A program made the translations under genes and the position numbers. Positions 8,246 to 16,396 of a stretch of DNA of 35,116 nucleotides are shown here, piece after piece (position 1 is the first letter of the stretch; each line of letters starts with the position of its first letter). A model generated the notes under the pieces. That model saw only the letters and a program-made list of their open reading frames with translations. It made no database searches and had not been told where the DNA came from. Source of the stretch: Nostoc sp. JL34 (GTDB lineage Bacteria > Cyanobacteriota > Cyanobacteriia > Cyanobacteriales > Nostocaceae); the NCBI RefSeq assembly GCF_017114945.1, contig NZ_JABXKQ010000167.1, positions 1-35,116 of the forward strand, in the 5' to 3' direction.

Positions 8246-10567
8246 TCACTTAGCAGCTTTTTTCAAACCTTGCCATCTTTCTCGCAGTTGCTGCAAGTTA
8301 GGCGTATGACCACCATAACGCCAGCCAACATAGGCTTGACAAATTTCATCTATTACCTCAGCAGTTGGTGGGGCATGATGCTGATATGAAACTCTGGCAT
8401 ACTCTAAAGGTGTTTGTGCTGGATGTTTGCCTAAACCTTTTTGGGTTGTCCATTGCAGCATTTGTTGATAAAGGCTCTCCATTGCTGGCAATTTCTTTAA
8501 CCATCGACGGTTGCGCCACTCTCGCCACTGACCCCAACCCAGCCAACCCAAGAAAGCTGCTATAGTTGCCAAGATTAAGCCAGTCAATACACCAAACCAA
8601 CCTTGAGAAAATAAAGCTAAAAACCAAGCGATCGCTCTAATTATCCACCTAAATATTGTCTCAAATACATTATTCAATAAACCTGTCACTGGAGAAGGCA
8701 ACCAGCCAGCAACCCAGTTCCACAACTGGCGTAACACACTAAAAGTCTGAGTATCTTCAATAGATGGGGGAATCAGAGGATGATTGGGAATGGGGTCAAA
8801 GGCAAACCAACCATATCTAGGAAAATACACTTCCGTCATCGCATAAGCGTCAGTATTACGGACAACATATAACCCTGTAAATGGATTAAATTCTCCCGCA
8901 CTAAACCCTGCTACTAACCGGGCTGGGATGCCAATGGAACGCAACATCACCGTGAGAACTGTTGAAAAGTGGTCTGGATAGCCCCCCTTTTGCTTAAACA
9001 AAAAAGTTTCTACCAAGTCTTCTTTTTCACTCAAATAAGGCAGTTCTAAGGGATTTTGGGGAACAGAGTAGCGTTGCTTTAAATATTGAGCTAAGTAGAG
9101 AGCCTTTTCATAAGGTGAATCGAGTCTTTTCACAGACTTTGTGACTCCTTCCTGATTGTAGTTAGCGAGAATTTCTTCGGTACGTTGCCGGACTTTTTCG
9201 GCAATTTCGGGAGGAATTTGCAGATAATACTTTTTAATATGTTGCGGATATTTAGTAGAAGCTTCACCTAACAAAGTGCGATCGCGGTATGGTACTTCGG
9301 AAACTACTGTGTAGGTGAGTCCTTCTGATAATTCCACGGGCGATCGCAATCCGTCTTCTTTATCAACAGCGATCATCGGTGTCGGAAAATAAACTTCCTT
9401 GGGATAAGTCATCGCTGGAATCAGGTTAGGTAAATCCGACACCACTGTATAAGTTTGTACTACCTCTTGAGTTTTACCAGTGAGTACAGATGGGGAAAGG
9501 AAAATTTGGTAAGACCAAGGTGATCGCTTGATAGTTGTGACATCTTCATTCCGAGAAACTTCCCATCCCTTACCTGTATAACGGTCAAATCCTAGTACTC
9601 GCCAGAAACCCTCAGCTTGCGATCGCACCCGCATCACTACCTTGGGTTTCATCTCGCCCCGCAGGTTTTGGTTAATTTGGCTATTGAAACCGTAATAAAA
9701 GTTATTATCTAATTTACCTGGTTCACCAGTTTGATTTTGTCCTGTACCACCGCTACCACTGCCTTGATTATCACCTTTACCTTGGCGGACGTAACCGGGA
9801 TTAATAATACTACGTCCTGTGAAATTACCTTTGACTTGAATAGCAGAACTTACAGGAAAATTTCGTAATTGATAGCCGGGAAATCTGGGTAAAACAGCAA
9901 AAATTGCCAGTCCTAGACCGACAATTAGCAAAAAATTCAGAATTAAAAATTTAAGATTAAGGGTTGAGGAATTTTTCTGATTGAATTTTTCATTTTTTAT
10001 TTTTAATGGCTGCAAACCTAAGCGTGAGCGGTAATCTAATACTAAAGTTGGTAAAGCGATCGCTAAAAATAACAGCAGCACAGGTGCAAATGCTAAAGTT
10101 TGACTTAGCGTTGCTGCCACACCCAATAAAATCAGTCCTATAACAATTGAATAGCCCAAATTTTTCCGGCGGGGTGTATCAAAGCTGTGTAAAACCTGGA
10201 GTTGAATTAATAACTCTGCCAAACCCAACCGCGTATCATTCAACTCTCCCACTAATCGCCCAAAGAAAGCCCCCAGTGCTACTAACATTCCGATGGCGAT
10301 GCAGAATTTAACAGCAACATTGCGATCGCGGCGACGATAATAACTCCAAATTGCACCCACTACACTTAGGGGTAACGCCCAAAAACTAAATGAAGTTTCA
10401 GCGGCAATATCCGTCGCCACAATTCCCAAAATAACCAACGCTAGCACCAGCACCCGCAATAAAATTGAATCTTCCACTTCTATCAAAGGCGACCCCTGCG
10501 GATTTTGCCGCCAGAAATTACCTACAGGGATACGCCAAAACCGATTCATCCTGGATAAGTTAAACAT
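8246..10567 (-). CDS. Membrane transglutaminase-fold (TgpA-like) protein lacking catalytic Cys and His
   Basis: A 773-residue protein with the TgpA-like layout: five to six N-terminal membrane helices (about 35-228), a periplasmic region, a transglutaminase-core domain (about 480-600), one C-terminal membrane helix (about 655-678), and a cytoplasmic DUF4129-like tail (about 690-770, with HPAQTPLEYA). In active members the core reads GYCxHF...DAHAW...DPTP. Here it reads GYPDHF (Pro531 for Cys) and DAYAM (Tyr575 for His), while Asp591 is kept in AFDPIP. The fold is otherwise well preserved, so this looks like a conserved pseudo-enzyme and not decay. Residues about 190-215 are a Lys/Asn/Leu-rich insert that looks repeat-derived. 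It lies downstream of patU in the same direction, separated by a strong hairpin. Confidence 0.88.
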   Translation of the reverse strand: MFNLSRMNRFWRIPVGNFWRQNPQGSPLIEVEDSILLRVLVLALVILGIVATDIAAETSFSFWALPLSVVGAIWSYYRRRDRNVAVKFCIAIGMLVALGAFFGRLVGELNDTRLGLAELLIQLQVLHSFDTPRRKNLGYSIVIGLILLGVAATLSQTLAFAPVLLLFLAIALPTLVLDYRSRLGLQPLKIKNEKFNQKNSSTLNLKFLILNFLLIVGLGLAIFAVLPRFPGYQLRNFPVSSAIQVKGNFTGRSIINPGYVRQGKGDNQGSGSGGTGQNQTGEPGKLDNNFYYGFNSQINQNLRGEMKPKVVMRVRSQAEGFWRVLGFDRYTGKGWEVSRNEDVTTIKRSPWSYQIFLSPSVLTGKTQEVVQTYTVVSDLPNLIPAMTYPKEVYFPTPMIAVDKEDGLRSPVELSEGLTYTVVSEVPYRDRTLLGEASTKYPQHIKKYYLQIPPEIAEKVRQRTEEILANYNQEGVTKSVKRLDSPYEKALYLAQYLKQRYSVPQNPLELPYLSEKEDLVETFLFKQKGGYPDHFSTVLTVMLRSIGIPARLVAGFSAGEFNPFTGLYVVRNTDAYAMTEVYFPRYGWFAFDPIPNHPLIPPSIEDTQTFSVLRQLWNWVAGWLPSPVTGLLNNVFETIFRWIIRAIAWFLALFSQGWFGVLTGLILATIAAFLGWLGWGQWREWRNRRWLKKLPAMESLYQQMLQWTTQKGLGKHPAQTPLEYARVSYQHHAPPTAEVIDEICQAYVGWRYGGHTPNLQQLRERWQGLKKAAK

Positions 10568-10868
10568 TTGAGTCTAATGGAAGCAATGATGTAGATGCAA
10601 AAAACACAATGCAGGGGACAGAATTAGCTACCCTACTGCTGTGTCAAAAAATGATAGATCGGCGAAGCAAGAAGATACGGTGAAAGAGACGTGGAGACAC
10701 GGAGAAATGATCAAATTTCTCCGTGTCCTTGTGTCTTTGTAATAACTGCTTCTCGTAGATACCCTAATGACCGCTTGTTGAAAAATAGGATGAGCTTCAA
10801 AACTAGGAAAATCCTCTTAATATATGTCGGCGTTGATCGACGTAGTGTGCTAGCGGTGGTAATTTAAA
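10568..10868 (-). other. Spacer between patU and the transglutaminase-fold gene
   Basis: A 300-nt gap with no ORF of note. It contains GGAGACACGGAGAAA-type sequence, which recurs in Nostoc intergenic regions, folded into the hairpin described separately. The rest holds no recognised element. Confidence 0.5.
10696..10727 (-). terminator. Long hairpin between patU and the transglutaminase-fold gene
   Basis: GACACGGAGAAA (10696-10707) pairs perfectly with TTTCTCCGTGTC (10716-10727), giving a 12-bp stem and an 8-nt loop. There is no clean T-run on the minus strand, so termination efficiency is uncertain. It may instead be a mobile repeat or an mRNA-stabilising 3' end for hetZ-patU. Confidence 0.45.
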
Positions 10869-11846
10869 CTAAATTGTGGGATTAATGACGAACAACAATG
10901 GCTGTTGGTCTATTTCTGGAAACTCAACTTCTAGGGTATAAGTTGGGTTAAGTTGCTCGCAGCTTAACTCTACACTTAAGTATTCTGAAGTCGAAGATGT
11001 TGCCATTGCTAAGGTGCCACTTCCCCGCAGCGTTAAAGTTCCTTTAACGGGTAACTCAGCCTGAACAAGTAACTTCGTAAGTTTACCTAGAGACTGGTAC
11101 TCTACTTTGATGTTCAAAGCACCAACACTGGTTAGCCATTGTCTTTCAACCACTGGACTGGTTGCTGAAAGTGGTAGAGTCAAATTTTCCAGCAGTTGTT
11201 TAGCTGCTAGCAACGACAAAGCTATCTGTTGACGCGGTTGTAAATCTAAGTAATCGCTCTGAATAGTGGGCATTGTCTCCAGAGTATTTACAGATCGATA
11301 GGTGCTTCTTAGCACTAATCCAGCTATATCGTTTAGTGCTTGAGACTCGTTGGGAAAAAAGTTCTCCACCACTTGAACTAATTTTGCCCCCAACGGCACT
11401 GAAGATGTCACCAAAGCCTGACACTGTTCTAACAATTGCTGGAAAACTCTTTCCGGTAAGCGAGTCGGCAAGTTCAACTTCGACTGTTGTACCATCCACC
11501 CCCAGGTAGGTACGAGTGTCATTGACGGCTCATCAACAAAATCAGGATAATCGATTAATTGTGTTTCCCAGGGAAACAACGGTGGGTGGTCTTGGGCTTG
11601 GATTTGTAACCGACTCTTAAGGACAGCTTGAAAACGATCTTGCACAGTAGGAATTTCTCCCAGTTGAAAGGTCTGGGGCGTTCCTCCCAATTTTGGCTCA
11701 CTGCTTTTTGAAACAGTGGCTTCCTTGAGGAGGTTTTTTACCCCGTCATTTTCCTCACATTCTACAGATTGCTCGTTATTTTTGACATTATCTGTCAATA
11801 ACCAATCGAGACACTGGTGTTGTAAGGATTCTGAGTCACTATTCAT
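10869..11846 (-). CDS. patU: Heterocyst pattern-formation protein PatU (single, unsplit ORF)
   Basis: PatU acts with HetZ in heterocyst differentiation and pattern formation in filamentous cyanobacteria. The 325-residue protein has no enzymatic motif that I recognise. It has a polar N-terminus, a middle block with LFPWETQLIDYPDF and WGWMVQQSKLNLP, and a C-terminal beta-rich region. Identification rests on position directly after hetZ and on remembered similarity. In PCC 7120, as I recall, the gene is split into patU5 and patU3, while Nostoc punctiforme has one ORF, as here. ATG 11846 lies inside the last codons of hetZ (8-nt overlap), indicating translational coupling; GTG 11858 is an alternative. 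Mechanism is unknown. Confidence 0.8.
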   Translation of the reverse strand: MNSDSESLQHQCLDWLLTDNVKNNEQSVECEENDGVKNLLKEATVSKSSEPKLGGTPQTFQLGEIPTVQDRFQAVLKSRLQIQAQDHPPLFPWETQLIDYPDFVDEPSMTLVPTWGWMVQQSKLNLPTRLPERVFQQLLEQCQALVTSSVPLGAKLVQVVENFFPNESQALNDIAGLVLRSTYRSVNTLETMPTIQSDYLDLQPRQQIALSLLAAKQLLENLTLPLSATSPVVERQWLTSVGALNIKVEYQSLGKLTKLLVQAELPVKGTLTLRGSGTLAMATSSTSEYLSVELSCEQLNPTYTLEVEFPEIDQQPLLFVINPTI

Positions 11847-13044
11847 GAGTAGATGCACCTGATCCGGACACTAATGAGTTACGAATTTCCCAAGCTTGCT
11901 CAAGAATCTTAAACCATCGTTTTTGCAGTTGTGCCATTGACAGCCCTAAAGTTTTTGCTATTTTTTCATCAGCTTGTCCTTGTTGCTTCAACTCTAATAA
12001 AGACCGTTGCTTATTGTCCAGCTGTGCTGTGTATACTTGCCATTGCTGAGGAGTTAAGCCCAAATTGGTGTGCAGAGAAGCTTCCAGCCACTCGTGAACT
12101 AATTCCCAACGATGCAACAGGGCAAACCGAATCAAATGATACTTAAAGCGCTGCTGCAAATAATCTCTCTGACGAGGGGTTAAACCTAAAATCGACTCAA
12201 TCTCCTGTGCTGATAAATCTTGGAGGCGGAGAGAAAAGTAATCAGCGCAGTCAGATTGTTGTCGTTGTTCGAGATAATTCATTAATTCTGTAACAACAAC
12301 GGAGCGCAAGGTGTCTTCTTCGGGTTCTGGTTCGGCTTGCGTTGCCATTGTAGAGCGCAATTGGTGAACTGCTGGTTCTTCCCAAGAACCGTCACCTTCA
12401 TTATTGCTACCTTCTGCGGCTTGTTCTATATCTACACTTGTTTCTGGGGGCTGCTGTTGGGAAAAAGTTTGTGCCCGCAGGATAATTAGCTGCTGCTGAC
12501 GGCCTGGTAAGGGAATGCGTCGCTTGCCGTAGCGCTCAGTAAATGCCATATACTCGGACAATTCCAAGAGCGTTTGAGGGCGATAAGTAGCACCGAGTTG
12601 ATTTTCTCGCCGGAAAGCGTTTAACGCCTCTAGATAAAAACTTTGGAGGAAATCTTCAATTATCGTCAGTCGCCCTTGATAGCTCAATTGCCTCTGAGGA
12701 GGATTAATATATCGATAAATAATTGCACTCAGAGTACTGTGTAATTCGACCCTGCCCCGATTTGAACCCAACTGATAGTACCTGAGACACTGTTGCAGCC
12801 GATGCCGAGCCAGGGTCATAGCCGAGCTTTCTACAGATCCAGAAGCTTGAATACGTTTACTCTCATGACAAATCCGGTAGACTTCGGTGGTAATACGTCT
12901 TGCTACATCGTGGCAATTCTGTTCCGAAGCTTTGGTTGACTGCTGAAACTCCTTGGACAGGAGTTGAAAGATCACCTCCACGCCTGTAGAATTTTCTCCC
13001 AGAATAGTTGCAGATGGAATAGTTGCGGTTGCGGCTGAATTCAT
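11839..13044 (-). CDS. hetZ: Heterocyst differentiation regulator HetZ
   Basis: HetZ is an early regulator of heterocyst differentiation, controlled by HetR and itself acting on later genes. The protein (401 residues from ATG 13044) is recognised from its N-terminus NSAATATIPSATILG, the block LARHRLQQCLRYYQLGSNRG, and the C-terminus ILEQAWEIRNSLVSGSGAST. The C-terminal third resembles sigma-factor region-4 helix-turn-helix units: SAQEIESILGLTPRQRDYL and DEKIAKTLGLSMAQLQKRW. I chose ATG 13044 over in-frame TTG 13059, although AGGG sits before the TTG. Its stop overlaps patU, forming an operon. No gene lies between it and the divergent conserved gene, but the likely promoter is much further upstream, inside that gene. 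Confidence 0.88.
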   Translation of the reverse strand: MNSAATATIPSATILGENSTGVEVIFQLLSKEFQQSTKASEQNCHDVARRITTEVYRICHESKRIQASGSVESSAMTLARHRLQQCLRYYQLGSNRGRVELHSTLSAIIYRYINPPQRQLSYQGRLTIIEDFLQSFYLEALNAFRRENQLGATYRPQTLLELSEYMAFTERYGKRRIPLPGRQQQLIILRAQTFSQQQPPETSVDIEQAAEGSNNEGDGSWEEPAVHQLRSTMATQAEPEPEEDTLRSVVVTELMNYLEQRQQSDCADYFSLRLQDLSAQEIESILGLTPRQRDYLQQRFKYHLIRFALLHRWELVHEWLEASLHTNLGLTPQQWQVYTAQLDNKQRSLLELKQQGQADEKIAKTLGLSMAQLQKRWFKILEQAWEIRNSLVSGSGASTHE

Positions 13045-13249
13045 AGTCTCGGTTTTCAAAAGACCCTAACTTACTTAAATACAACCTGTACGACTGTGGG
13101 TAGTGGCTTTTTTGGTTTTACGTATAAGCTAAACGCAGACCAATCCTACTATTGAGGATGTGGCTGATTTTATTATTCCCAATTCTGATGGGATTGTTCA
13201 CACTTGATAGATGTTATTGCCGTTACCCAGGAGCCGTATACAAGTCATT

Positions 13250-13723
13250 ATGGATTTAGAAGCACAAATTCAATTGCTGATTGACAATGCACCCGACGAT
13301 GGGGTAACACCACATCTTGTTGCAGCAATTGCTCCTGTCCTTAGAGCGATCGCTCAAAAATTACGTTACTCCCAGTACTATGTTCTCCAAAATTCGGAGT
13401 CGAGCTGGGTTGTAACTACGTTGAGCAATCGTGCTAATCCAGGATTGGAAAAGCGCGTTCTTTACGCTTTCCCTACCATACAGGATGTCTCTCTAATTTC
13501 CCCTGCTGGGCTTGACCCTCAAATGCTAGCTAAAATTACTCCTGTCACCCATATTTTGTTCCAAATGGTGGCATTAGAACCCGTAGATAGTATCGTTTTT
13601 TTGGAGACGCCGGGTAAGACCACTCATACCGTTGAAGTTCGGCGAACTGAACTAGAAAAACTCATGCAGCAACACTTACGACAACTGCGATCGTCAAAAC
13701 AGATACCCCCTGATATTGCATAG
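13250..13723 (+). CDS. Conserved cyanobacterial protein of unknown function, divergent from hetZ
   Basis: A 157-residue soluble protein. It has an amphipathic N-terminal helix (DLEAQIQLLIDNAPDDG), a mixed alpha/beta middle (VLQNSESSWVVTTLSN, EKRVLYAFPTIQDVS), and a charged helical C-terminus (RRTELEKLMQQHLRQLRSS). I recognise no domain. ATG 13250 is preferred; an in-frame ATG at 13211 would add 13 residues. The AGGAG lies 16 nt before ATG 13250, so the start is not certain. The gene is 205 nt from hetZ and transcribed away from it, and its central codons contain the proposed HetR-like site and the hetZ promoter on the opposite strand. Confidence 0.7.
   Translation: MDLEAQIQLLIDNAPDDGVTPHLVAAIAPVLRAIAQKLRYSQYYVLQNSESSWVVTTLSNRANPGLEKRVLYAFPTIQDVSLISPAGLDPQMLAKITPVTHILFQMVALEPVDSIVFLETPGKTTHTVEVRRTELEKLMQQHLRQLRSSKQIPPDIA
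13475..13518 (-). promoter_or_regulatory. Putative HetR-type operator and promoter of hetZ
   Basis: On the minus strand GGGTCAAGCCC (13518-13508) forms an interrupted inverted repeat. It differs at two central positions from GGGTCTAACCC, the core of the HetR site upstream of hetP as I remember it. About 28 nt further along is TATGGT (13480-13475), a plausible -10, with no -35 match, as expected for an activator-dependent promoter. The predicted start, near 13468, is about 424 nt before the hetZ ATG. My recollection is that the PCC 7120 hetZ transcript also starts roughly 425 nt upstream of the gene. Sequence seen; function inferred. Confidence 0.45.
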
Positions 13724-14087
13724 AAAAAATTTGGATGCGGAGTTTTTTAGATACAACCCCACATCCAAAATTTTAAATCTCAAATTCTTTGAAAAAAGTT
13801 TTCTAAATCAGTGAAAAAAGAAATTTTTTCTTTCTCTTAGACTATGCGACTGATTCAACTTTCGGTGAAACCTAAAATTTGTTAAAAAACAGTTATCAGT
13901 GAACATTTTTCAGTTTTAATTTCCCAGTGTATCAGAGTTTTACACTTAAGAATTTTCAAATGAATAAAATATCCCAATATATCATTTCAGGTTTTCGGAG
14001 TATTACAAAAGCCGTAAGACATCTTATACCTACAAATAAATCCCCACTTTCAAAGGGGTTAGCAAAAAATAAATTACTACTACTTAT
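13724..14087. other. AT-rich spacer without a recognised gene
   Basis: Between the conserved gene and the inverted-repeat element. There are several T- and A-runs. A 60-codon open frame at 13927-14109 has biased Lys/Ser/Leu content, no ribosome binding site, and ends inside the repeat element, so I do not call it. Confidence 0.5.
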
Positions 14088-14236
14088 GGGGCGAACCGAG
14101 AGTCATTAGTGTCAACTTAAACTAAAAACCTCTTCAAATCTCGTTCCCAGTCTCCGACTGGGAACGAGACAATCTAAAAGCTAGTTCTAGGCTTGTTTTC
14201 ACGTTAAGTTGACACCAATGACAAAATATCCGCCCC
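14088..14236. mobile_element. MITE-like element with terminal inverted repeats
   Basis: Left arm GTCATTAGTGTCAACTTAA (14102-14120) and right arm TTAAGTTGACACCAATGAC (14204-14222) are inverted copies matching at 18 of 19 positions. Beyond an 8-nt unmatched spacer on each side, GGGGCG (14088-14093) and CGCCCC (14231-14236) again match. The element is 121-149 bp, non-coding, and carries a perfect palindrome in the middle. The shape is that of a miniature inverted-repeat element mobilised in trans, though no flanking target duplication was identified. It could also be an extended cruciform or terminator between the convergent neighbours. Confidence 0.5.
14139..14169. repeat. TCTCGTTCCCAGT palindromic repeat
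   Basis: A perfect 13-bp inverted repeat: TCTCGTTCCCAGT, loop CTCCG, ACTGGGAACGAGA. This palindrome is a widespread high-copy repeat in filamentous cyanobacteria, from memory. It sits at the centre of the MITE-like element between the convergent conserved gene and sds, and could act as a bidirectional terminator. Confidence 0.75.
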
Positions 14237-14287
14237 ACAAGAAAAGTTGGAAGTTTTTTATTTGCAAATTCCTAACTGAGAACTAAT

Positions 14288-15262
14288 TTAATAGAGGCGA
14301 CTCAGTGTGTACTCAGCTATGTTAATCAATGCCTGGTGGGATTCTGAAGGTGGGAGAACTGCAAGATGTTCAATTGCCAACTTAGCATGGTGAGTAGCTA
14401 ACTCTCGCGCCTGCTGTATACCTTGACTATCTTGAATCAGTGCGAGTGCTTGCTCTAAATCTCCTTCTTGAGCAAATTCTCGTTTAATCAGCACTTCCAA
14501 AGATTGCTTTTGGGCTAAAGCAAACAAAACAGGTGCGGTCAAATTACCACTTTTGAGATCCGACCCTACTGGTTTACCCAAGGTATCTGTTGTACTGGTG
14601 AAATCTAGAATATCATCAACAATTTGAAATGCTATACCAAAATGACGACCATAGCTATACAGATGCTCAACAGTTTCTCGTGAGACTTCACTGAGTAACC
14701 CAGCAGCTTTAGAACTGTTGGCGATTAATGAAGCTGTTTTGTAATAACTCTTCTCAATGTAAGTTTCAATAGAGATATCAGCATCAAAACGATTCAGCCC
14801 CTGCTGAATCTCCCCAGTAGCCAGATCCATAATGACTTCTGAGAGCAGTTTCACCACCTCCAAATTGTCCAAGTTTGCTAAATACCAGGACGATTGGGCA
14901 AAGAGAAAATCTCCTGCTAAGATGGCAATGCGGTTACTCTTAAAGAAATTATGAACAGTGGGAATGCCTCGCCGCACATCTGATTCATCTACCACATCGT
15001 CATGTACCAAGCTTGCTGTGTGAATCATTTCTGTAATTTCAGCAAGGCGGCGATGACGCGGTGTAATGTCTTGTTCTAACATTGTTGCCCGCGAAATTAG
15101 CAGGACAATTGCTGGTCTGATACGCTTTCCCCCAGCTCCGAATAAATATTCGGCTGCTGCAAATAGAATGGGGTGGCGATTTCCAACTAGCTGTTTTAGG
15201 TTATCTGCTAGTAGTCGCAGGTCTGCTTCCACAGGGGTAAACAGGGGGGTGGCTGGGGTCAT
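14288..15262 (-). CDS. sds: Solanesyl (all-trans polyprenyl) diphosphate synthase
   Basis: Long-chain trans-prenyl diphosphate synthase that elongates allylic diphosphates with isopentenyl diphosphate to make the plastoquinone side chain. The 324-residue protein has GAGGKRIRP (43-51), the first Asp-rich motif VHDDVVDESD (87-96) and the second QIVDDILDF (214-222), plus the K-T and GD(F) segments of the family. Bulk of the residue upstream of the first motif sets chain length; HTASL there fits a long-chain enzyme. ATG 15262. It stands apart from murI, with a 930-nt gap upstream. The assignment as the C45 enzyme is by cyanobacterial context. Confidence 0.92.
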   Translation of the reverse strand: MTPATPLFTPVEADLRLLADNLKQLVGNRHPILFAAAEYLFGAGGKRIRPAIVLLISRATMLEQDITPRHRRLAEITEMIHTASLVHDDVVDESDVRRGIPTVHNFFKSNRIAILAGDFLFAQSSWYLANLDNLEVVKLLSEVIMDLATGEIQQGLNRFDADISIETYIEKSYYKTASLIANSSKAAGLLSEVSRETVEHLYSYGRHFGIAFQIVDDILDFTSTTDTLGKPVGSDLKSGNLTAPVLFALAQKQSLEVLIKREFAQEGDLEQALALIQDSQGIQQARELATHHAKLAIEHLAVLPPSESHQALINIAEYTLSRLY

Positions 15263-16196
15263 GGATGGGCGGACTCTGACTTAGGTTACGAAAGTTTACA
15301 TATCCTATACTCATTTTAAGATAACCCTGTGCCAGCGCAAAGTTTTCACAAAGTAATCCCATTTTTATGACTTCATGAGTGATAAGTAAGGTTACCACTG
15401 CATTTGTCAATAAGCAATTATGCTTAATTGCTGTCAATTCATTTTTAAGTTATTTTAAAGCATGAATTTAGTACGTGGGAATAAATACCAGCTTAAATTG
15501 TGTTAAATAGTTTCCCAATGCACGTTTCCCGCCACAAAGAAAAACACAACTTAAGCAATATTACTTATTGACAAAATGGATGCAATCTCAATACATCGCC
15601 GAGGAGTAAGATTAAAATTCTCTAAGATTGAAGCATAGCGATTCAAAAAATTTGAAATTTAGCAGCCAATTAAGCTCAAAATTTAGGGTCGTTGTGTTAC
15701 GCTAAAATATAGGAATTTTAAATCTTTGAGATATTCACATCCCAAAAGTAAGTCAGCTACTAGTTGATTTTACCTAGGTGTTGTTGTAAATCTAAAATAA
15801 TTAGTCGTATTTGAGATTAAGGGAATAATTCCTTTGATTTATCCTACGATAAGCAAAACTCCTGGTTTGGAGCTATGCAATATCCCTGTGGGAAGCCGCT
15901 ACACGTCTTTAGCGCACGTTGAGCGCAAGCATTGCTTTTATCACGGTAGTTTGAGCAAAAATAACGCAGATCAAGTAGACCGCTGAGAATCGTAGTTTTA
16001 GATTGCTAAACGGCAAACTAACTGCTGTGGGATCTATGGTCTGCAAGAAGTCGCATTAGATAATAAATTCTTTGTCCGTAGAGAATTTTATCTCTATAGG
16101 TAATTTTACCATAGGAAACTACAGCTATCAAGAATGCGCTTGCTTGGCTGAGGTTCTACTAATTTTATATTCGTTTAGAAGGGTGCTAGTAGAACA
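15263..16196. other. Long intergenic region with no recognised gene
   Basis: A 930-nt gap between sds (minus strand) and a small plus-strand ORF. I see no convincing ORF, tRNA or known RNA. Features noted: a Nostoc-type repeat fragment GGGAAGCCGCTACACGTCTTT near 15889-15910, and two adjacent hairpins just upstream of the small ORF, TAGAGA...TCTCTA (about 16079-16097) and CTATAGGTAA...TTACCATAG (about 16094-16114). The size suggests promoters for sds and possibly an uncalled small RNA, but nothing proves it. Confidence 0.5.
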
Positions 16197-16370
16197 ATGA
16201 TTTACGGAAGTATGTCTATGATGATTTTTATTTTAGCGTCTGGATATTTGTTTACAGTCTACCTGTTATTAGCACTGGCGAAGCGAACGGGTACAAAAAC
16301 TATTCCTACAAATTTTCCTTCATCTGCGAAAGGAAAACACAAGCAGGAAGTATCAGTTAATAGTCAGTAG
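16197..16370 (+). CDS. Small single-pass membrane protein, unknown function
   Basis: A 57-residue ORF, MIYGSMSMMIFILASGYLFT followed by VYLLLALAKRTG, then a short polar tail ending KQEVSVNSQ. The N-terminal half is a clear transmembrane helix; the C-terminal half is basic and soluble, so the tail is probably cytoplasmic. GAAGGG lies about 14 nt before the ATG, which is far for a ribosome binding site. It is convergent with murI, the two ends being separated by a heptamer-repeat hairpin. I recognise no family. A 57-residue protein with a well-formed helix-plus-basic-tail is more likely real than chance, but this is not certain. Confidence 0.5.
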   Translation: MIYGSMSMMIFILASGYLFTVYLLLALAKRTGTKTIPTNFPSSAKGKHKQEVSVNSQ

Positions 16371-16396
16371 TCATTTGTCATTTGTCCTTCGTCGTT

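Noticed and set aside
13927..14109. 60-codon plus-strand ORF
   Set aside because: No ribosome site, biased composition, and it ends within the inverted-repeat element.
15889..15950. GC-rich patch in the sds-murI gap considered as a tRNA or structured RNA
   Set aside because: No tRNA T-arm or acceptor pairing; it matches a common Nostoc repeat fragment.
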